Source: Sulfuricaulis sp049587675 (GTDB lineage Bacteria > Pseudomonadota > Gammaproteobacteria > Acidiferrobacterales > Sulfurifustaceae). Taken from it: DNA of 37,792 nt. The stretch is from NCBI RefSeq assembly GCF_049587675.1, contig NZ_JBAVEJ010000079.1, positions 1-37,792 of the forward strand. Reading direction: 5' to 3'. Position 1 is the stretch's first letter; every line of letters begins with the position of its first letter. Positions 6,995 through 14,786 of the stretch are shown here, piece after piece. Both the position numbers and the translations under genes were made by a program. The notes beneath the pieces were generated by a model. It had not been told where the DNA came from and did no database searches. It saw nothing but the letters and a program-made list of their open reading frames with translations.

Positions 6995-9064
6995 TCAACC
7001 ACCGCAGGGATTCGGCGGAAGCCCGCCACCCCCACCGCCACTGCCACCGCCACTGCCACCGCTCGTCCCGCCGCTACCCGTGGAGGGCGCGGCCACTTCG
7101 GCATGATAGCTCGCATATCCAAAACCCGTGGCGGGTCCTGGAAGCGTGATGACGTTCACGAGCTTGCGGCTAGCGGAATCGATCACGTCGATTGCGTTGT
7201 TGCGGATCTGATAGAACTTCTTGCCGTTCGGTGAGAACGTTCCCGTGAAGGCGCTGGGTAGCGCGACGTTCTCGGTGATGAGATAGGGCGGCGCCAGACC
7301 TTTCATATCAACGATCTGGATGCCGTCGGCGCCGACGAAGGTGAGCAGCCAAACCTCATCGCTGAAGAGAATGGCGCTGGTCCCGCTGCCTTGGGTACGC
7401 GCCACATTCGCCTCACTCGTGCCGGCCCGGCCGAGCAGCCCATTCAGGATATATCTTGGCCCTGGAGGCTCAGGTGCAGGCGCAGCTGGGATCACTTTCT
7501 TGAGATAAGCACGCGTGAGATCAGGCTCCGTACCCGAAAGAGTGTCGCCCGGAAGCGAGACATACTGGTAGTTGACGCTCGCCGCTGTGCCCCCCGTGGA
7601 GACGTAACTCACGCTCACGGTGTAAGTCGCGCCGTTGGTGAACGTCGTTCCACCACCGGTCTGGGTCGCGAGGTCCGGGGTCAGTACGTCCTTCATGTCC
7701 ATGACGATGCGCTCGATCTCGAACACGCCCGCCGCGTTCGTCACGTCCCAAAAGCTCTCGGTATTATCGCCTTCGTTCTCCACGTGCATGATGAACTCGT
7801 TGCCGACGTTGCGGTTCATCAACGACGCCATCCACGGTCCGGCCCGCTGTCCAGACGGGCTGCATGGAACACCGCTGGTGTTTGGAACCGGGCACGTCGG
7901 TGCCGAGCCAACGCCGCCGCGCGCAACTGCTGCAGTCGAACGGGCGATGACCGGTACCGCCATCTGTACTACCTGAGGTGCAACCGTATTGAGCGTACTG
8001 ATGTTTGCGCCCGTGATCGTGTCGCCCTGCACGTCCGGCCACCATGTCCACACTTGGCCAGCCGCGTTGCGGAGCGCGGTCGAGTCGCACGGTTCGCTGT
8101 AGGTATTCTTGTCGGTTTCGGACGTGCCGTTGGCCACGCGGTTGTAGTTCAACCTACCCGGGGCGGTGCCACCTGCGGGGGTGTAGCGCCCGTTGAAGGT
8201 GCTAACGACATTGTTGTTCTGGTCCTTGACCTGCCCAAGGCGCGGATAGATGAAACGTACCGGATAGCCGAAAGTTGGCGAGTTGGGGTCGGTGTCCAGA
8301 AAGAAAGATTGATCGCCCATGCGCTCGGCGAACATCGTAAGCTTCCCGTCCGGGCTCGGCTCGATGCCGACCGGAGTGTAGCCCATGTTGTGAAATGGCC
8401 CCGGCACGGCGATGGCGGCGGCAAGCAGATTTGCCTGGGTTGCCTGTACCGTAAAGTTTGAGTCGAAGCCACTACGGGCGCTTTGCGCCGCGCAGAAGTC
8501 GACCGTCAAAGCTTCGGCGAAACTCGCGCTGGTTCGATCGAAGTATGGGCGCAGCGCTGCCATCTGGGCATCCTCCGTGGTCTGGACTACCGGCGTGGTC
8601 GGTCCTAACCCGAGAAATCCGGCGACTAAGCTCAGGGCATTGACGACCGCAGAGCCGATCGTGCCTTCGCGATTGCCCTGGATGGATGGCGCGACCGGTC
8701 GAGGAAGCACTTGGAGGGTCGTCGGGTCGATACCCCACACGAGCGCCCCGGCGCCCACCCAGAGCGGGCCGTCGTAAAAGGCCTGTTTGTGCGTACCGCC
8801 CGAACCGGACAAGCCTACAACGGCGGTCTTCATCACGGCATCCGTGTCGAGGTCGACGCGCGCTATGCTGTCGCCCACACCGTCGTTATCCGAGTCGTAA
8901 AAGGCAAAGAGGGCGGGGGTGTTGACAGTGGACGTCGGCGTGGTCGTTGCCGATGTTGTGTTCGAGCTGCCCGAGCAGGCGCCGAGCAACGTGACGGTGG
9001 CAAGTGCCGTCAGGAGCGATCTCGCCGGGCACAACGCAGAGACGGAAGGGCTCAGGAAATTCAT
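6995..9064 (-). CDS. large surface lipoprotein with glycine-rich tail
   Basis: The 689-residue product has a lipoprotein signal peptide with lipobox LLGAC (Cys30), followed by a Ser/Thr-rich linker. The mature part begins FAFYDSDNDGVGDSIARVDLDT and ends with FSPNGKKFYQIRNNAIDVIDSASRKLVNVITLPGP, which resembles blades of a YncE-like beta-propeller, although the centre is not recognisable. The last 35 residues are a low-complexity Gly/Ser tail that ends NPCGG. The mature protein has a few additional Cys residues. A strong GGAGGAG ribosome binding site precedes the ATG. It is divergent from the pentaheme cytochrome gene, with about 480 bp between them. Location in the periplasm or outer membrane is predicted; function is unknown. 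Confidence 0.85.
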   Translation of the reverse strand: MNFLSPSVSALCPARSLLTALATVTLLGACSGSSNTTSATTTPTSTVNTPALFAFYDSDNDGVGDSIARVDLDTDAVMKTAVVGLSGSGGTHKQAFYDGPLWVGAGALVWGIDPTTLQVLPRPVAPSIQGNREGTIGSAVVNALSLVAGFLGLGPTTPVVQTTEDAQMAALRPYFDRTSASFAEALTVDFCAAQSARSGFDSNFTVQATQANLLAAAIAVPGPFHNMGYTPVGIEPSPDGKLTMFAERMGDQSFFLDTDPNSPTFGYPVRFIYPRLGQVKDQNNNVVSTFNGRYTPAGGTAPGRLNYNRVANGTSETDKNTYSEPCDSTALRNAAGQVWTWWPDVQGDTITGANISTLNTVAPQVVQMAVPVIARSTAAVARGGVGSAPTCPVPNTSGVPCSPSGQRAGPWMASLMNRNVGNEFIMHVENEGDNTESFWDVTNAAGVFEIERIVMDMKDVLTPDLATQTGGGTTFTNGATYTVSVSYVSTGGTAASVNYQYVSLPGDTLSGTEPDLTRAYLKKVIPAAPAPEPPGPRYILNGLLGRAGTSEANVARTQGSGTSAILFSDEVWLLTFVGADGIQIVDMKGLAPPYLITENVALPSAFTGTFSPNGKKFYQIRNNAIDVIDSASRKLVNVITLPGPATGFGYASYHAEVAAPSTGSGGTSGGSGGGSGGGGGGLPPNPCGG

Positions 9065-9114
9065 GTCGATCTCCTCCTGCTTAGATTTTTTCTATACCAA
9101 CTACATCTCCAAAC

Positions 9115-9130
9115 TGCATGAATCATACCA
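9115..9130 (-). promoter_or_regulatory. candidate sigma-54 promoter for the lipoprotein gene
   Basis: On the minus strand TGGTATGATTCATGCA has GG and GC at exactly 10-bp separation, a good -12 box (ATGCA) and a -24 box with two mismatches (TGGTAT for TGGCAC). Transcription would start about 40 nt before the ATG, leaving room for the strong ribosome binding site. Confidence 0.4.
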
Positions 9131-9547
9131 GATCAGTTCTGCTCGCTACGCCGAAAATATGTCACGAAAGCAAGCACATACATGGTGCCACGCCAGTGCG
9201 GATTACATCGAAAACAATGCAAAAAACGCCGCTTCGCGATTGCATCGGTATTTTGCAACGGACGCCACTCGCCTGTGGGAATTGCGAGGATCATGCTTCA
9301 CGGCATTACGTCGGCATTTTCCCGGTCCATGGAATTTCTTCGTTAAGGGGCTCGGTCAACTTCGGCGCCTGATGCACCGCGCCGATGCTGCATACCGGTC
9401 GCGCGGCATGATCGCCATCGTGCGTCAAGTCGCGCATGCGAATTGGTGTGCCAGGGCACCGACCTCCGGTTGGTGGATGGTATGCGAGCACGCCGCAAGT
9501 TAGCGCGCATGTCGCCGAGCGGACGTCGGTGGGGTAGTATCGGCGCC
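9131..9547. other. divergent intergenic region
   Basis: This is the non-coding space between the lipoprotein gene and the pentaheme cytochrome gene. A possible plus-strand GG-N10-GC match (CGGCATTACGTCGGCA, 9301-9316) has a good -24 box but a poor -12 box and lies 220 bp before the cytochrome start, so I do not call it as a promoter. The plus-strand open frame over this region is not supported as a gene. Confidence 0.4.
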
Positions 9548-10804
9548 ATGAAAAAGTTCGCGGTTTGGACGGCGGTCGGTGTTGGACTGCTGATGGCAGC
9601 GAGCGGCGCGCATAATTTCTTTCATCTTTCCGAACACGGGCAAGACCGGCCTGTGTCCGGGCAAGCGTTACCGACTGACCCCATCGATGGATTTCTCGCC
9701 GCGCACTGGATCGATCCCTTACCGCCGCAAGGAGCGCCGCCCGCGCAATTCTCGCCGATCGAGGCGTCACTCGCCCCCGAAGCTTGCGGGCAATGCCACG
9801 TCCAGCAATACCGCGACTGGCGCGACAGTCTGCACAGCCGGACGGCAGGACCGGGACTGCTGTGGCAGTTTCGCCTCATGGATCAACCAGCCGCCAACGG
9901 TTGCATGCGCTGCCACGCACCGCTGGCGGAACAGAAAGCCTTGATGGCGCTCGAGCTTGGCTGGACCGGGGCGCCTTCGTCGTCACCGCCTTCGTACGTT
10001 CCGACGAACTTGCACCGCCAGGGACTTGTTTGTGCCGCCTGCCACGTGCGCGCTCATCGGCGCTTCGGTCCACCCGCACGCACACCAACCGCCGACCGGT
10101 TGCCGCATGCCGGATTCAGCCCCCATGCCGCTTTCGAAGACAGCCGGTTCTGTGCTGTCTGTCATCAGTTCCCGGAGTCGGGTACCCGCCTGAACGGAAA
10201 ACTACTGGAAAATACGTATGAGGAGTGGCGCGCCAGTCGCCCCGGCCGTGCCGGACAAACCTGCCAATCCTGCCATATGTCCGATCGCCGCCATCTCTGG
10301 CGCGGCATCCACGATTCTGAGATGACAACGCGCGCCCTCACGGTGACGGTCGATCTCACCGTGCTCGACAGGGAGCGCATGCGGGTAGAAGCCAAGATCA
10401 CAAACACGGGGGCCGGACACTACTTCCCAACGTATGTCGTGCCGGAGGTCGTGTTCACGCTGCAGCTGGTCGATCCCGCAGGCCGACCGAAAGGCGAGAT
10501 CGCGCGCACCATCATCGCGCGCCGGGCAAACGTCGATTTGACGCAGGAACTATTCGATCACCGCCTCCGGAGCGGCGAAACGGGCATTCTGGGCGGGCAG
10601 TTCAAGCGCCCCGCGGGAACCGGTTGGAGCATCGAGTTGCACATGGCCGTGTCTCCCGGGGCTCACTACGAGCGATCGTTTCAGTACGCCTTGGAGCACA
10701 CCGCCCACATGACGCGTGATACGCGGCGATTGCTGCGTGAGGCATTGAGACAGGCCGAAACGGCGCGCTACCGAGTAACACTCGCGCGTACCGTCATTCA
10801 CTAG
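9548..10804 (+). CDS. periplasmic pentaheme c-type cytochrome
   Basis: I place the start at the ATG that gives a signal peptide (MKKFAVWTAVGVGLLMAASGAHN); the frame is open further upstream but that part lacks secretion features. The 418-residue protein has five CxxCH haem motifs: CGQCH (80-84), CMRCH (119-123), CAACH (162-166), CAVCH (202-206) and CQSCH (239-243). This resembles the cytochrome c554-like multihaem group. After the haem part comes an all-beta C-terminal domain of about 170 residues (VDLTVLDRERMRVEAKITNTGAGHYFPT...), a layout known in multihaem proteins with an Ig-like module. It probably carries electrons in the periplasm. It precedes the triheme cytochrome and porin genes, but a sigma-54 promoter in the next gap suggests it is a separate unit. 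Confidence 0.88.
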   Translation: MKKFAVWTAVGVGLLMAASGAHNFFHLSEHGQDRPVSGQALPTDPIDGFLAAHWIDPLPPQGAPPAQFSPIEASLAPEACGQCHVQQYRDWRDSLHSRTAGPGLLWQFRLMDQPAANGCMRCHAPLAEQKALMALELGWTGAPSSSPPSYVPTNLHRQGLVCAACHVRAHRRFGPPARTPTADRLPHAGFSPHAAFEDSRFCAVCHQFPESGTRLNGKLLENTYEEWRASRPGRAGQTCQSCHMSDRRHLWRGIHDSEMTTRALTVTVDLTVLDRERMRVEAKITNTGAGHYFPTYVVPEVVFTLQLVDPAGRPKGEIARTIIARRANVDLTQELFDHRLRSGETGILGGQFKRPAGTGWSIELHMAVSPGAHYERSFQYALEHTAHMTRDTRRLLREALRQAETARYRVTLARTVIH

Positions 10805-10828
10805 GGGCATTAAAGTCGCGCGTGGGCT

Positions 10829-10854
10829 GTGCTATTGCAAATTGCGTAGTACAC
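10829..10854 (+). promoter_or_regulatory. possible activator-binding dyad
   Basis: An imperfect dyad with GTGCTA on the left and TAGTACAC on the right surrounds TTGCAAATTGCG. It lies about 70-95 bp upstream of the sigma-54 -24 element at 10922, the usual place for an enhancer site bound by an NtrC-type regulator. The symmetry is imperfect and I found no second clear copy, so this is tentative. Confidence 0.2.
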
Positions 10855-10921
10855 GCTTTGGCGTAGGGTTCTGCAATGTCATTCGCGAACGAAAATGCAT
10901 AAATTCAAGGGAAAAACAGAG

Positions 10922-10937
10922 TGGCATATATTATGCT
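10922..10937 (+). promoter_or_regulatory. sigma-54 promoter of the cytochrome/porin block
   Basis: TGGCATATATTATGCT fits TGGCAY-N5-WTGCW with the GG and GC exactly 10 bp apart. Predicted transcription starts near 10948, followed by the ribosome binding site AGGAG and the ATG at 10968. The position directly before the small Cys protein, triheme cytochrome and porin genes, and the presence of an NtrC-type regulator 4 kb downstream, support the call. Confidence 0.7.
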
Positions 10938-10967
10938 ACTCGCACAATAGAGATCAGGAGAAACGGG

Positions 10968-11285
10968 ATGAAGCTCACACATTTTCGATTGATTGTCGCA
11001 AGCATCGGTTTGCCGGTGATGATCATAGGCTCGACGGCGGCGAGCGCCGATTACGCGACGGCGGGCGAAGGAGCTGCGACCGCTGCGACACCGGCAACCG
11101 CAGTTGCCGATGAATCCGCGTCCACACCCGCCGCCACCGATGCAACAGAGCCCGGGGAGGCGAAACCCGGTCGCTTGCGTTTCCGTTCCGCCAACGGTAC
11201 CTGCGCCTGTGATTGCGCCAAGGGCGGCTTGACGGAGGCCGATATACGCCGGGCAGAAGAGGCGCGTGCCAATACCAAGAACTGA
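10968..11285 (+). CDS. small exported Ala-rich cysteine protein
   Basis: The ATG at 10968 is chosen because CAGGAG lies 8 bp ahead and it yields a signal peptide (MKLTHFRLIVASIGLPVMIIGSTAASA). The 105-residue product has an Ala/Thr-rich linker and then a conserved-looking end with RFRSANGTCACDCAKGGLTE, three cysteines in a C-x-C-x-C array that could bind a metal, form disulfides or carry sulfur. No database family is recognised; small periplasmic proteins of this kind also occur in porin-cytochrome clusters. It is the first gene after the sigma-54 promoter and is followed 90 bp later by the triheme cytochrome. Confidence 0.75.
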   Translation: MKLTHFRLIVASIGLPVMIIGSTAASADYATAGEGAATAATPATAVADESASTPAATDATEPGEAKPGRLRFRSANGTCACDCAKGGLTEADIRRAEEARANTKN

Positions 11286-11375
11286 AATTTTATGTAACTA
11301 AACTAACAACATTTCCATTACATGCCTCGGTAGTGTTCTGAACACGGGGCCCGTACGACGGAGGAGGAGCGAATA

Positions 11376-11912
11376 ATGAATTTATCACAAAGAACTAACC
11401 GCACCCCTGTTCGCAGTCTGATTCGACGCACTGCCACCGGGATCGGGGTAGCGGCGTTAATGACGTTGGCCATGGTTTCGTGGTCTGTGTTCGTCGATAT
11501 GCCCGGGCCCGACGCCGGGACAGCGGCCGCGCCGGTGGCTCCTGCCCGCAATTCCGCAACCGCTTGGGGCACCGAGGCGTTGGAGATGTCGCCTTCGCAA
11601 GTGTCGGCATGGTCCCCGATTCCCGTCGCCAACGCCTGTGGGCTCGGCACCTCTTCCTGCTTCAAGTGTCACAACGGCCAACGTGCCGCGGCCCCGAAGA
11701 AGGATAAGGACAAAGGTCTGTGGCACGCGCAGCACATGCACGTCAACGACGACTGCGTCGGCTGCCACGCGGGTAATCCGAGGATCATCAAGAAAGAACT
11801 GGCCCATGCGGATCTAGTCGCCGATCCTCGCACCACACCCGCGCGCTGCGCGGCATGCCATAAGTCGGAAGATACGGCGGCATTGTTGAAGCCGTATCAG
11901 AATGCGAAGTAA
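11376..11912 (+). CDS. triheme c-type cytochrome
   Basis: The 178-residue protein has an N-terminal hydrophobic segment at about 21-40 (ATGIGVAALMTLAMVSWSVFV) that serves as a signal peptide or membrane anchor. It has three haem sites, CFKCH (95-99), CVGCH (127-131) and CAACH (158-162), plus additional histidines (WHAQHMHVN) that could be the distal ligands of bis-His haems. This resembles small cytochrome c3/c7-like periplasmic carriers. A strong GGAGGAG site precedes the ATG. It lies 43 bp upstream of the porin gene, so electron transfer linked to the outer membrane is a reasonable inference. Redox partners are not shown. Confidence 0.88.
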   Translation: MNLSQRTNRTPVRSLIRRTATGIGVAALMTLAMVSWSVFVDMPGPDAGTAAAPVAPARNSATAWGTEALEMSPSQVSAWSPIPVANACGLGTSSCFKCHNGQRAAAPKKDKDKGLWHAQHMHVNDDCVGCHAGNPRIIKKELAHADLVADPRTTPARCAACHKSEDTAALLKPYQNAK

Positions 11913-11955
11913 TTAAATTTCAAATAACTCAATACCAACACCGGGGGAGTCCATC

Positions 11956-13149
11956 ATGTCGAACTACCGAAGGAACACGCCCCATATCCCGCTTCGCATC
12001 AGGCTGCTGGGCGCTCTTTGTATTGCGATGGTTCCCGCCGCGACGCTGGCCGGACCGACCATTCCTTTCGGCGAGCAAGGATTCGTCACGATCAGTTACG
12101 GACTTCAGATATGGACCCAATATCGCGGCTACACCTCGGCGACTAATGAGGCAAGTTACTACGATACGTTCCTGCGCCGCAATCGACTGCTGTTCGCTGG
12201 ACAGTACAACGACTACGTGGGCTTCTATGTTCAGCTCGAGGCCGCCAACGACAACAAACTGGGTAACGCCGACAAGCCGATTTCCTATCGCGATGCCTAC
12301 GTCACGTTCGACTATACGGACTCGCTGCGCTTCATCGGCGGCCGGTTCAAGAACACCTTCTCGCGCGAAAATCTCGAGGCATGTTTAGAGCCGCTGACGA
12401 TTGATCGCGCCGAGGTTATTTCCTACACGCCCTTCGGCGCGGACGGAGGCGGTACGCGCGACACCGGGTGGGCCATGTGGGGTAATCTCGCCAACGCAAA
12501 AATTCAGTACCGCTTTATGGTCGCGGACGGCCGCCAAGGCGATGACGTGGCGAAATCCACCCCGCGGCTGACGGGCCGTGTGCATTGGGCGCTGCTCGAT
12601 CCCGAGACCGACTACGGTTATCTCGGCACCTATCTCGGCACGCGCAAGGTGTTGACGTTCGGGCTCGCCTACGACTACCAGGCGGATGTCGCCTTCGCCA
12701 ACTTCCCGGCGCGCACCGATTCCGTGGACTACAAGGCCTGGACGGCCGACGTATTCTACGAGTACCCGACGAAGAGCGGCACCTATACTTTCTCATCCGC
12801 CTACTTCGACTACGACACGCAGGACGCCATTAACGCCAATCCCGACCCCAATTTTCCGGTGACCGCCCAGCTCAAAGCCTCCTACGTCAAAGGCGGTTAT
12901 CTCTTTCCGAGAAAAGTAGGGATAGGCCGGCTGCAGCCCTATTTTCGCTACGAGAAGTCGGATTACGGAATCAATACCGGTTTCTTTGACCAGAACTGGA
13001 AGGGCTTGGGCTTCAATTACTACATCGACGGCCAGAACCTCAAGATCACGTTTGAGTTCGACAAAATAGAATTCGACGAACCGGACCCGACCAACGCCTC
13101 GCTGCAGGACTACAACCAGGCGACGTTCGCGTTTCAGCTTATTTTCTAG
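11956..13149 (+). CDS. outer-membrane porin next to cytochromes
   Basis: The 397-residue product has a signal peptide ending near TLAGP and the alternating aromatic pattern of a 16-strand-type porin, ending with the C-terminal phenylalanine (FAFQLIF) that marks outer-membrane insertion. GEQGFVTISYGLQIWTQYRG at the start of the barrel and RRNRLLFAGQYNDYVGFYVQLE resemble phosphate-selective porin O/P-like proteins. The closest functional analogue I can think of is the porin of Geobacter ext-type clusters (ExtI), where a barrel, small exported proteins and cytochromes are encoded together; that link is a hypothesis. GGGGGAG precedes the ATG. It follows the triheme cytochrome and precedes the two-component genes. 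Confidence 0.85.
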   Translation: MSNYRRNTPHIPLRIRLLGALCIAMVPAATLAGPTIPFGEQGFVTISYGLQIWTQYRGYTSATNEASYYDTFLRRNRLLFAGQYNDYVGFYVQLEAANDNKLGNADKPISYRDAYVTFDYTDSLRFIGGRFKNTFSRENLEACLEPLTIDRAEVISYTPFGADGGGTRDTGWAMWGNLANAKIQYRFMVADGRQGDDVAKSTPRLTGRVHWALLDPETDYGYLGTYLGTRKVLTFGLAYDYQADVAFANFPARTDSVDYKAWTADVFYEYPTKSGTYTFSSAYFDYDTQDAINANPDPNFPVTAQLKASYVKGGYLFPRKVGIGRLQPYFRYEKSDYGINTGFFDQNWKGLGFNYYIDGQNLKITFEFDKIEFDEPDPTNASLQDYNQATFAFQLIF

Positions 13150-13202
13150 CGTACGGCGAACGCCAGCACCTTCAGCGGCGGGGCGCGGATTTCTCGTCTG
13201 CC

Positions 13203-14786
13203 GTGGCCGGGTGTATGATCAATGGCCGGTCGTTATACGTTTATGCCTTCATGCGCCGGACCTTTCTGAGCAGCCCGAGTAGGGAAGCGATAGCGGTCAA
13301 AGCGGAAACGCTGACTCGTGAGACTTGGCCGTTGCCCCACGTAGGTCAATCTTCGGCCATGCGGTGGATACGGGTGCTCGTCGGCACGCTGTTGCTAGTG
13401 ATAGCAGGGGTCGTGTATTACGTCCTTACACGAGGCGCAGCCGTGCAGCTCCACGTCGGTATCCTGCTCGCGGGTATGCTCGTGGCTGCGCTCACCGCCC
13501 TGTTTTACGTGCACCTCGCGTACCGCAAAGTGATGCGCGCCATGCACGAGGGTATCCTGCGCGCCCAAGAGGGTACTCTGCGTCCAGTTTCCGTCTCCCG
13601 TTTCCCTGATCGCTTTCTGCGTCACCTCGTAGCGGACCACAACCTTCTGATGTCGAGCCTCAGCTCCACCTTCGCCGAGATGGAGGAATGCCAGTACCAG
13701 GTTATCTGCGAACGTAACCGCAATGAGGCGATCCTGCGCAGCCTTCCCGGTGCACTGGTTTGCGTGGATGGAGAACTGCGGATAAATCTCTCCAATCACG
13801 AGGCCGAAGAACTCTTCGGCCTCTCGCACGACATCCTGCACGGTCAGAATTTGTTTGACTTGTTCGCGCTCGACGAATCGAGCCGGGAAATCCTGCGCGA
13901 TGCCTTTCTTTACGAGCGGCCGATCGTCAACAAGGAAATCCTGCTGCACGTCGGTGGAGAAGCGCGCTACTTTGCGCTGAACCTCTCGTTCTTTCGCTCG
14001 GACAACCTCAACGAGACCGGCGCCGTCGTCAGCATATTGGACATTTCAGAATACAAGCACCTGCAGGAACATATCTATACGATGGAGAAGCTCGCGGCGA
14101 TGGGACAGCTTGCGGCGGGTGTGGCGCACGAACTCAATACGCCGCTCGGCAATATCATCGGTTACGCCCAGCTGATAGACGACGCGCGTGTGGGTACGGA
14201 CCAGGTCGAGCGATATACACAGATCATTTCGCACGAGGCAAGGCGCTGCGCGCGCATCGTGGAGGATCTGCTGAACTACGCACGCCGCGATCACTGCCAG
14301 ATGGAGATCTGTGAGCTGAACACGGTCGTCAAGGACGTGGTCGACACCATCATTTTTTGCCAAGGTAAGCGCTACGAGGTCGACGTGTCGTTTGACCCGG
14401 GGCCGGAGCTTCCGGTCAAGGCTTCGCCGGGGCAGCTCGACATTGTGCTCGTTAATCTGCTGCTGAACGCGATCCAGGCCACGGCCGGCGGCCAGAATCC
14501 GCGCGTGGTGGTGAGCGTCCGGACGCAGGGGGGGCACCAGGCCGCTGTGGTCGTGGAGGATAACGGACCCGGCGTGGCTCCCGAATTGTGCCGTCGCATC
14601 TTCGATCCCTTTTTCACCACAAAAGAAGTCGGCAAGGGTACCGGGCTCGGACTCGCGATCAGCCAGTCGATCGTCACCAAGCTTGGGGGCAGCATACAAT
14701 GTGATTCCGCGTTCCAAGGGGGTGCACGGTTCGTGCTGACTTTACCCCATGCGCAATCCAGGGAGTCGATGAACCATGGCGGCTGA
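13203..14786 (+). CDS. membrane PAS histidine kinase
   Basis: The sensor kinase has two transmembrane helices in WIRVLVGTLLLVIAGVVYYVL and GILLAGMLVAALTALFYVHL (about 55-105), with only a short loop between them. It continues with a PAS domain at about 175-290, the dimerisation box GVAHELNTPLGN with phospho-accepting His309, and an HATPase domain with N box LLNAIQAT, DNGPGV, FFTTK and GTGLGLA. The short periplasmic loop suggests sensing within the membrane or by the cytoplasmic PAS domain. The start is uncertain: GTG at 13203 and ATGs at 13215, 13251 and 13359 are possible, none with a good ribosome binding site. Its end overlaps the response regulator start by 11 bp, so they form a pair. Confidence 0.88.
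   Translation: MAGCMINGRSLYVYAFMRRTFLSSPSREAIAVKAETLTRETWPLPHVGQSSAMRWIRVLVGTLLLVIAGVVYYVLTRGAAVQLHVGILLAGMLVAALTALFYVHLAYRKVMRAMHEGILRAQEGTLRPVSVSRFPDRFLRHLVADHNLLMSSLSSTFAEMEECQYQVICERNRNEAILRSLPGALVCVDGELRINLSNHEAEELFGLSHDILHGQNLFDLFALDESSREILRDAFLYERPIVNKEILLHVGGEARYFALNLSFFRSDNLNETGAVVSILDISEYKHLQEHIYTMEKLAAMGQLAAGVAHELNTPLGNIIGYAQLIDDARVGTDQVERYTQIISHEARRCARIVEDLLNYARRDHCQMEICELNTVVKDVVDTIIFCQGKRYEVDVSFDPGPELPVKASPGQLDIVLVNLLLNAIQATAGGQNPRVVVSVRTQGGHQAAVVVEDNGPGVAPELCRRIFDPFFTTKEVGKGTGLGLAISQSIVTKLGGSIQCDSAFQGGARFVLTLPHAQSRESMNHGG

Noticed and set aside
6996..7085. Repetitive CCACCGCCACTG-type tract as a CRISPR or tandem DNA repeat
   Set aside because: It is explained by the coding sequence of the Gly/Ser-rich tail of the lipoprotein.
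7391..8461. Open plus-strand frame of 356 codons opposite the lipoprotein
   Set aside because: It is Arg/His/Val-rich with no domain and lies antisense to a gene with a strong ribosome binding site and lipobox.
9301..9316. Plus-strand GG-N10-GC match before the pentaheme cytochrome
   Set aside because: The -12 box CGGCA is poor and the site is about 220 bp from the start codon.
9443..9547. Longer start for the pentaheme cytochrome
   Set aside because: The extra 35 residues are basic and come before a clear signal peptide at 9548, which would be internal and non-functional with the longer start.
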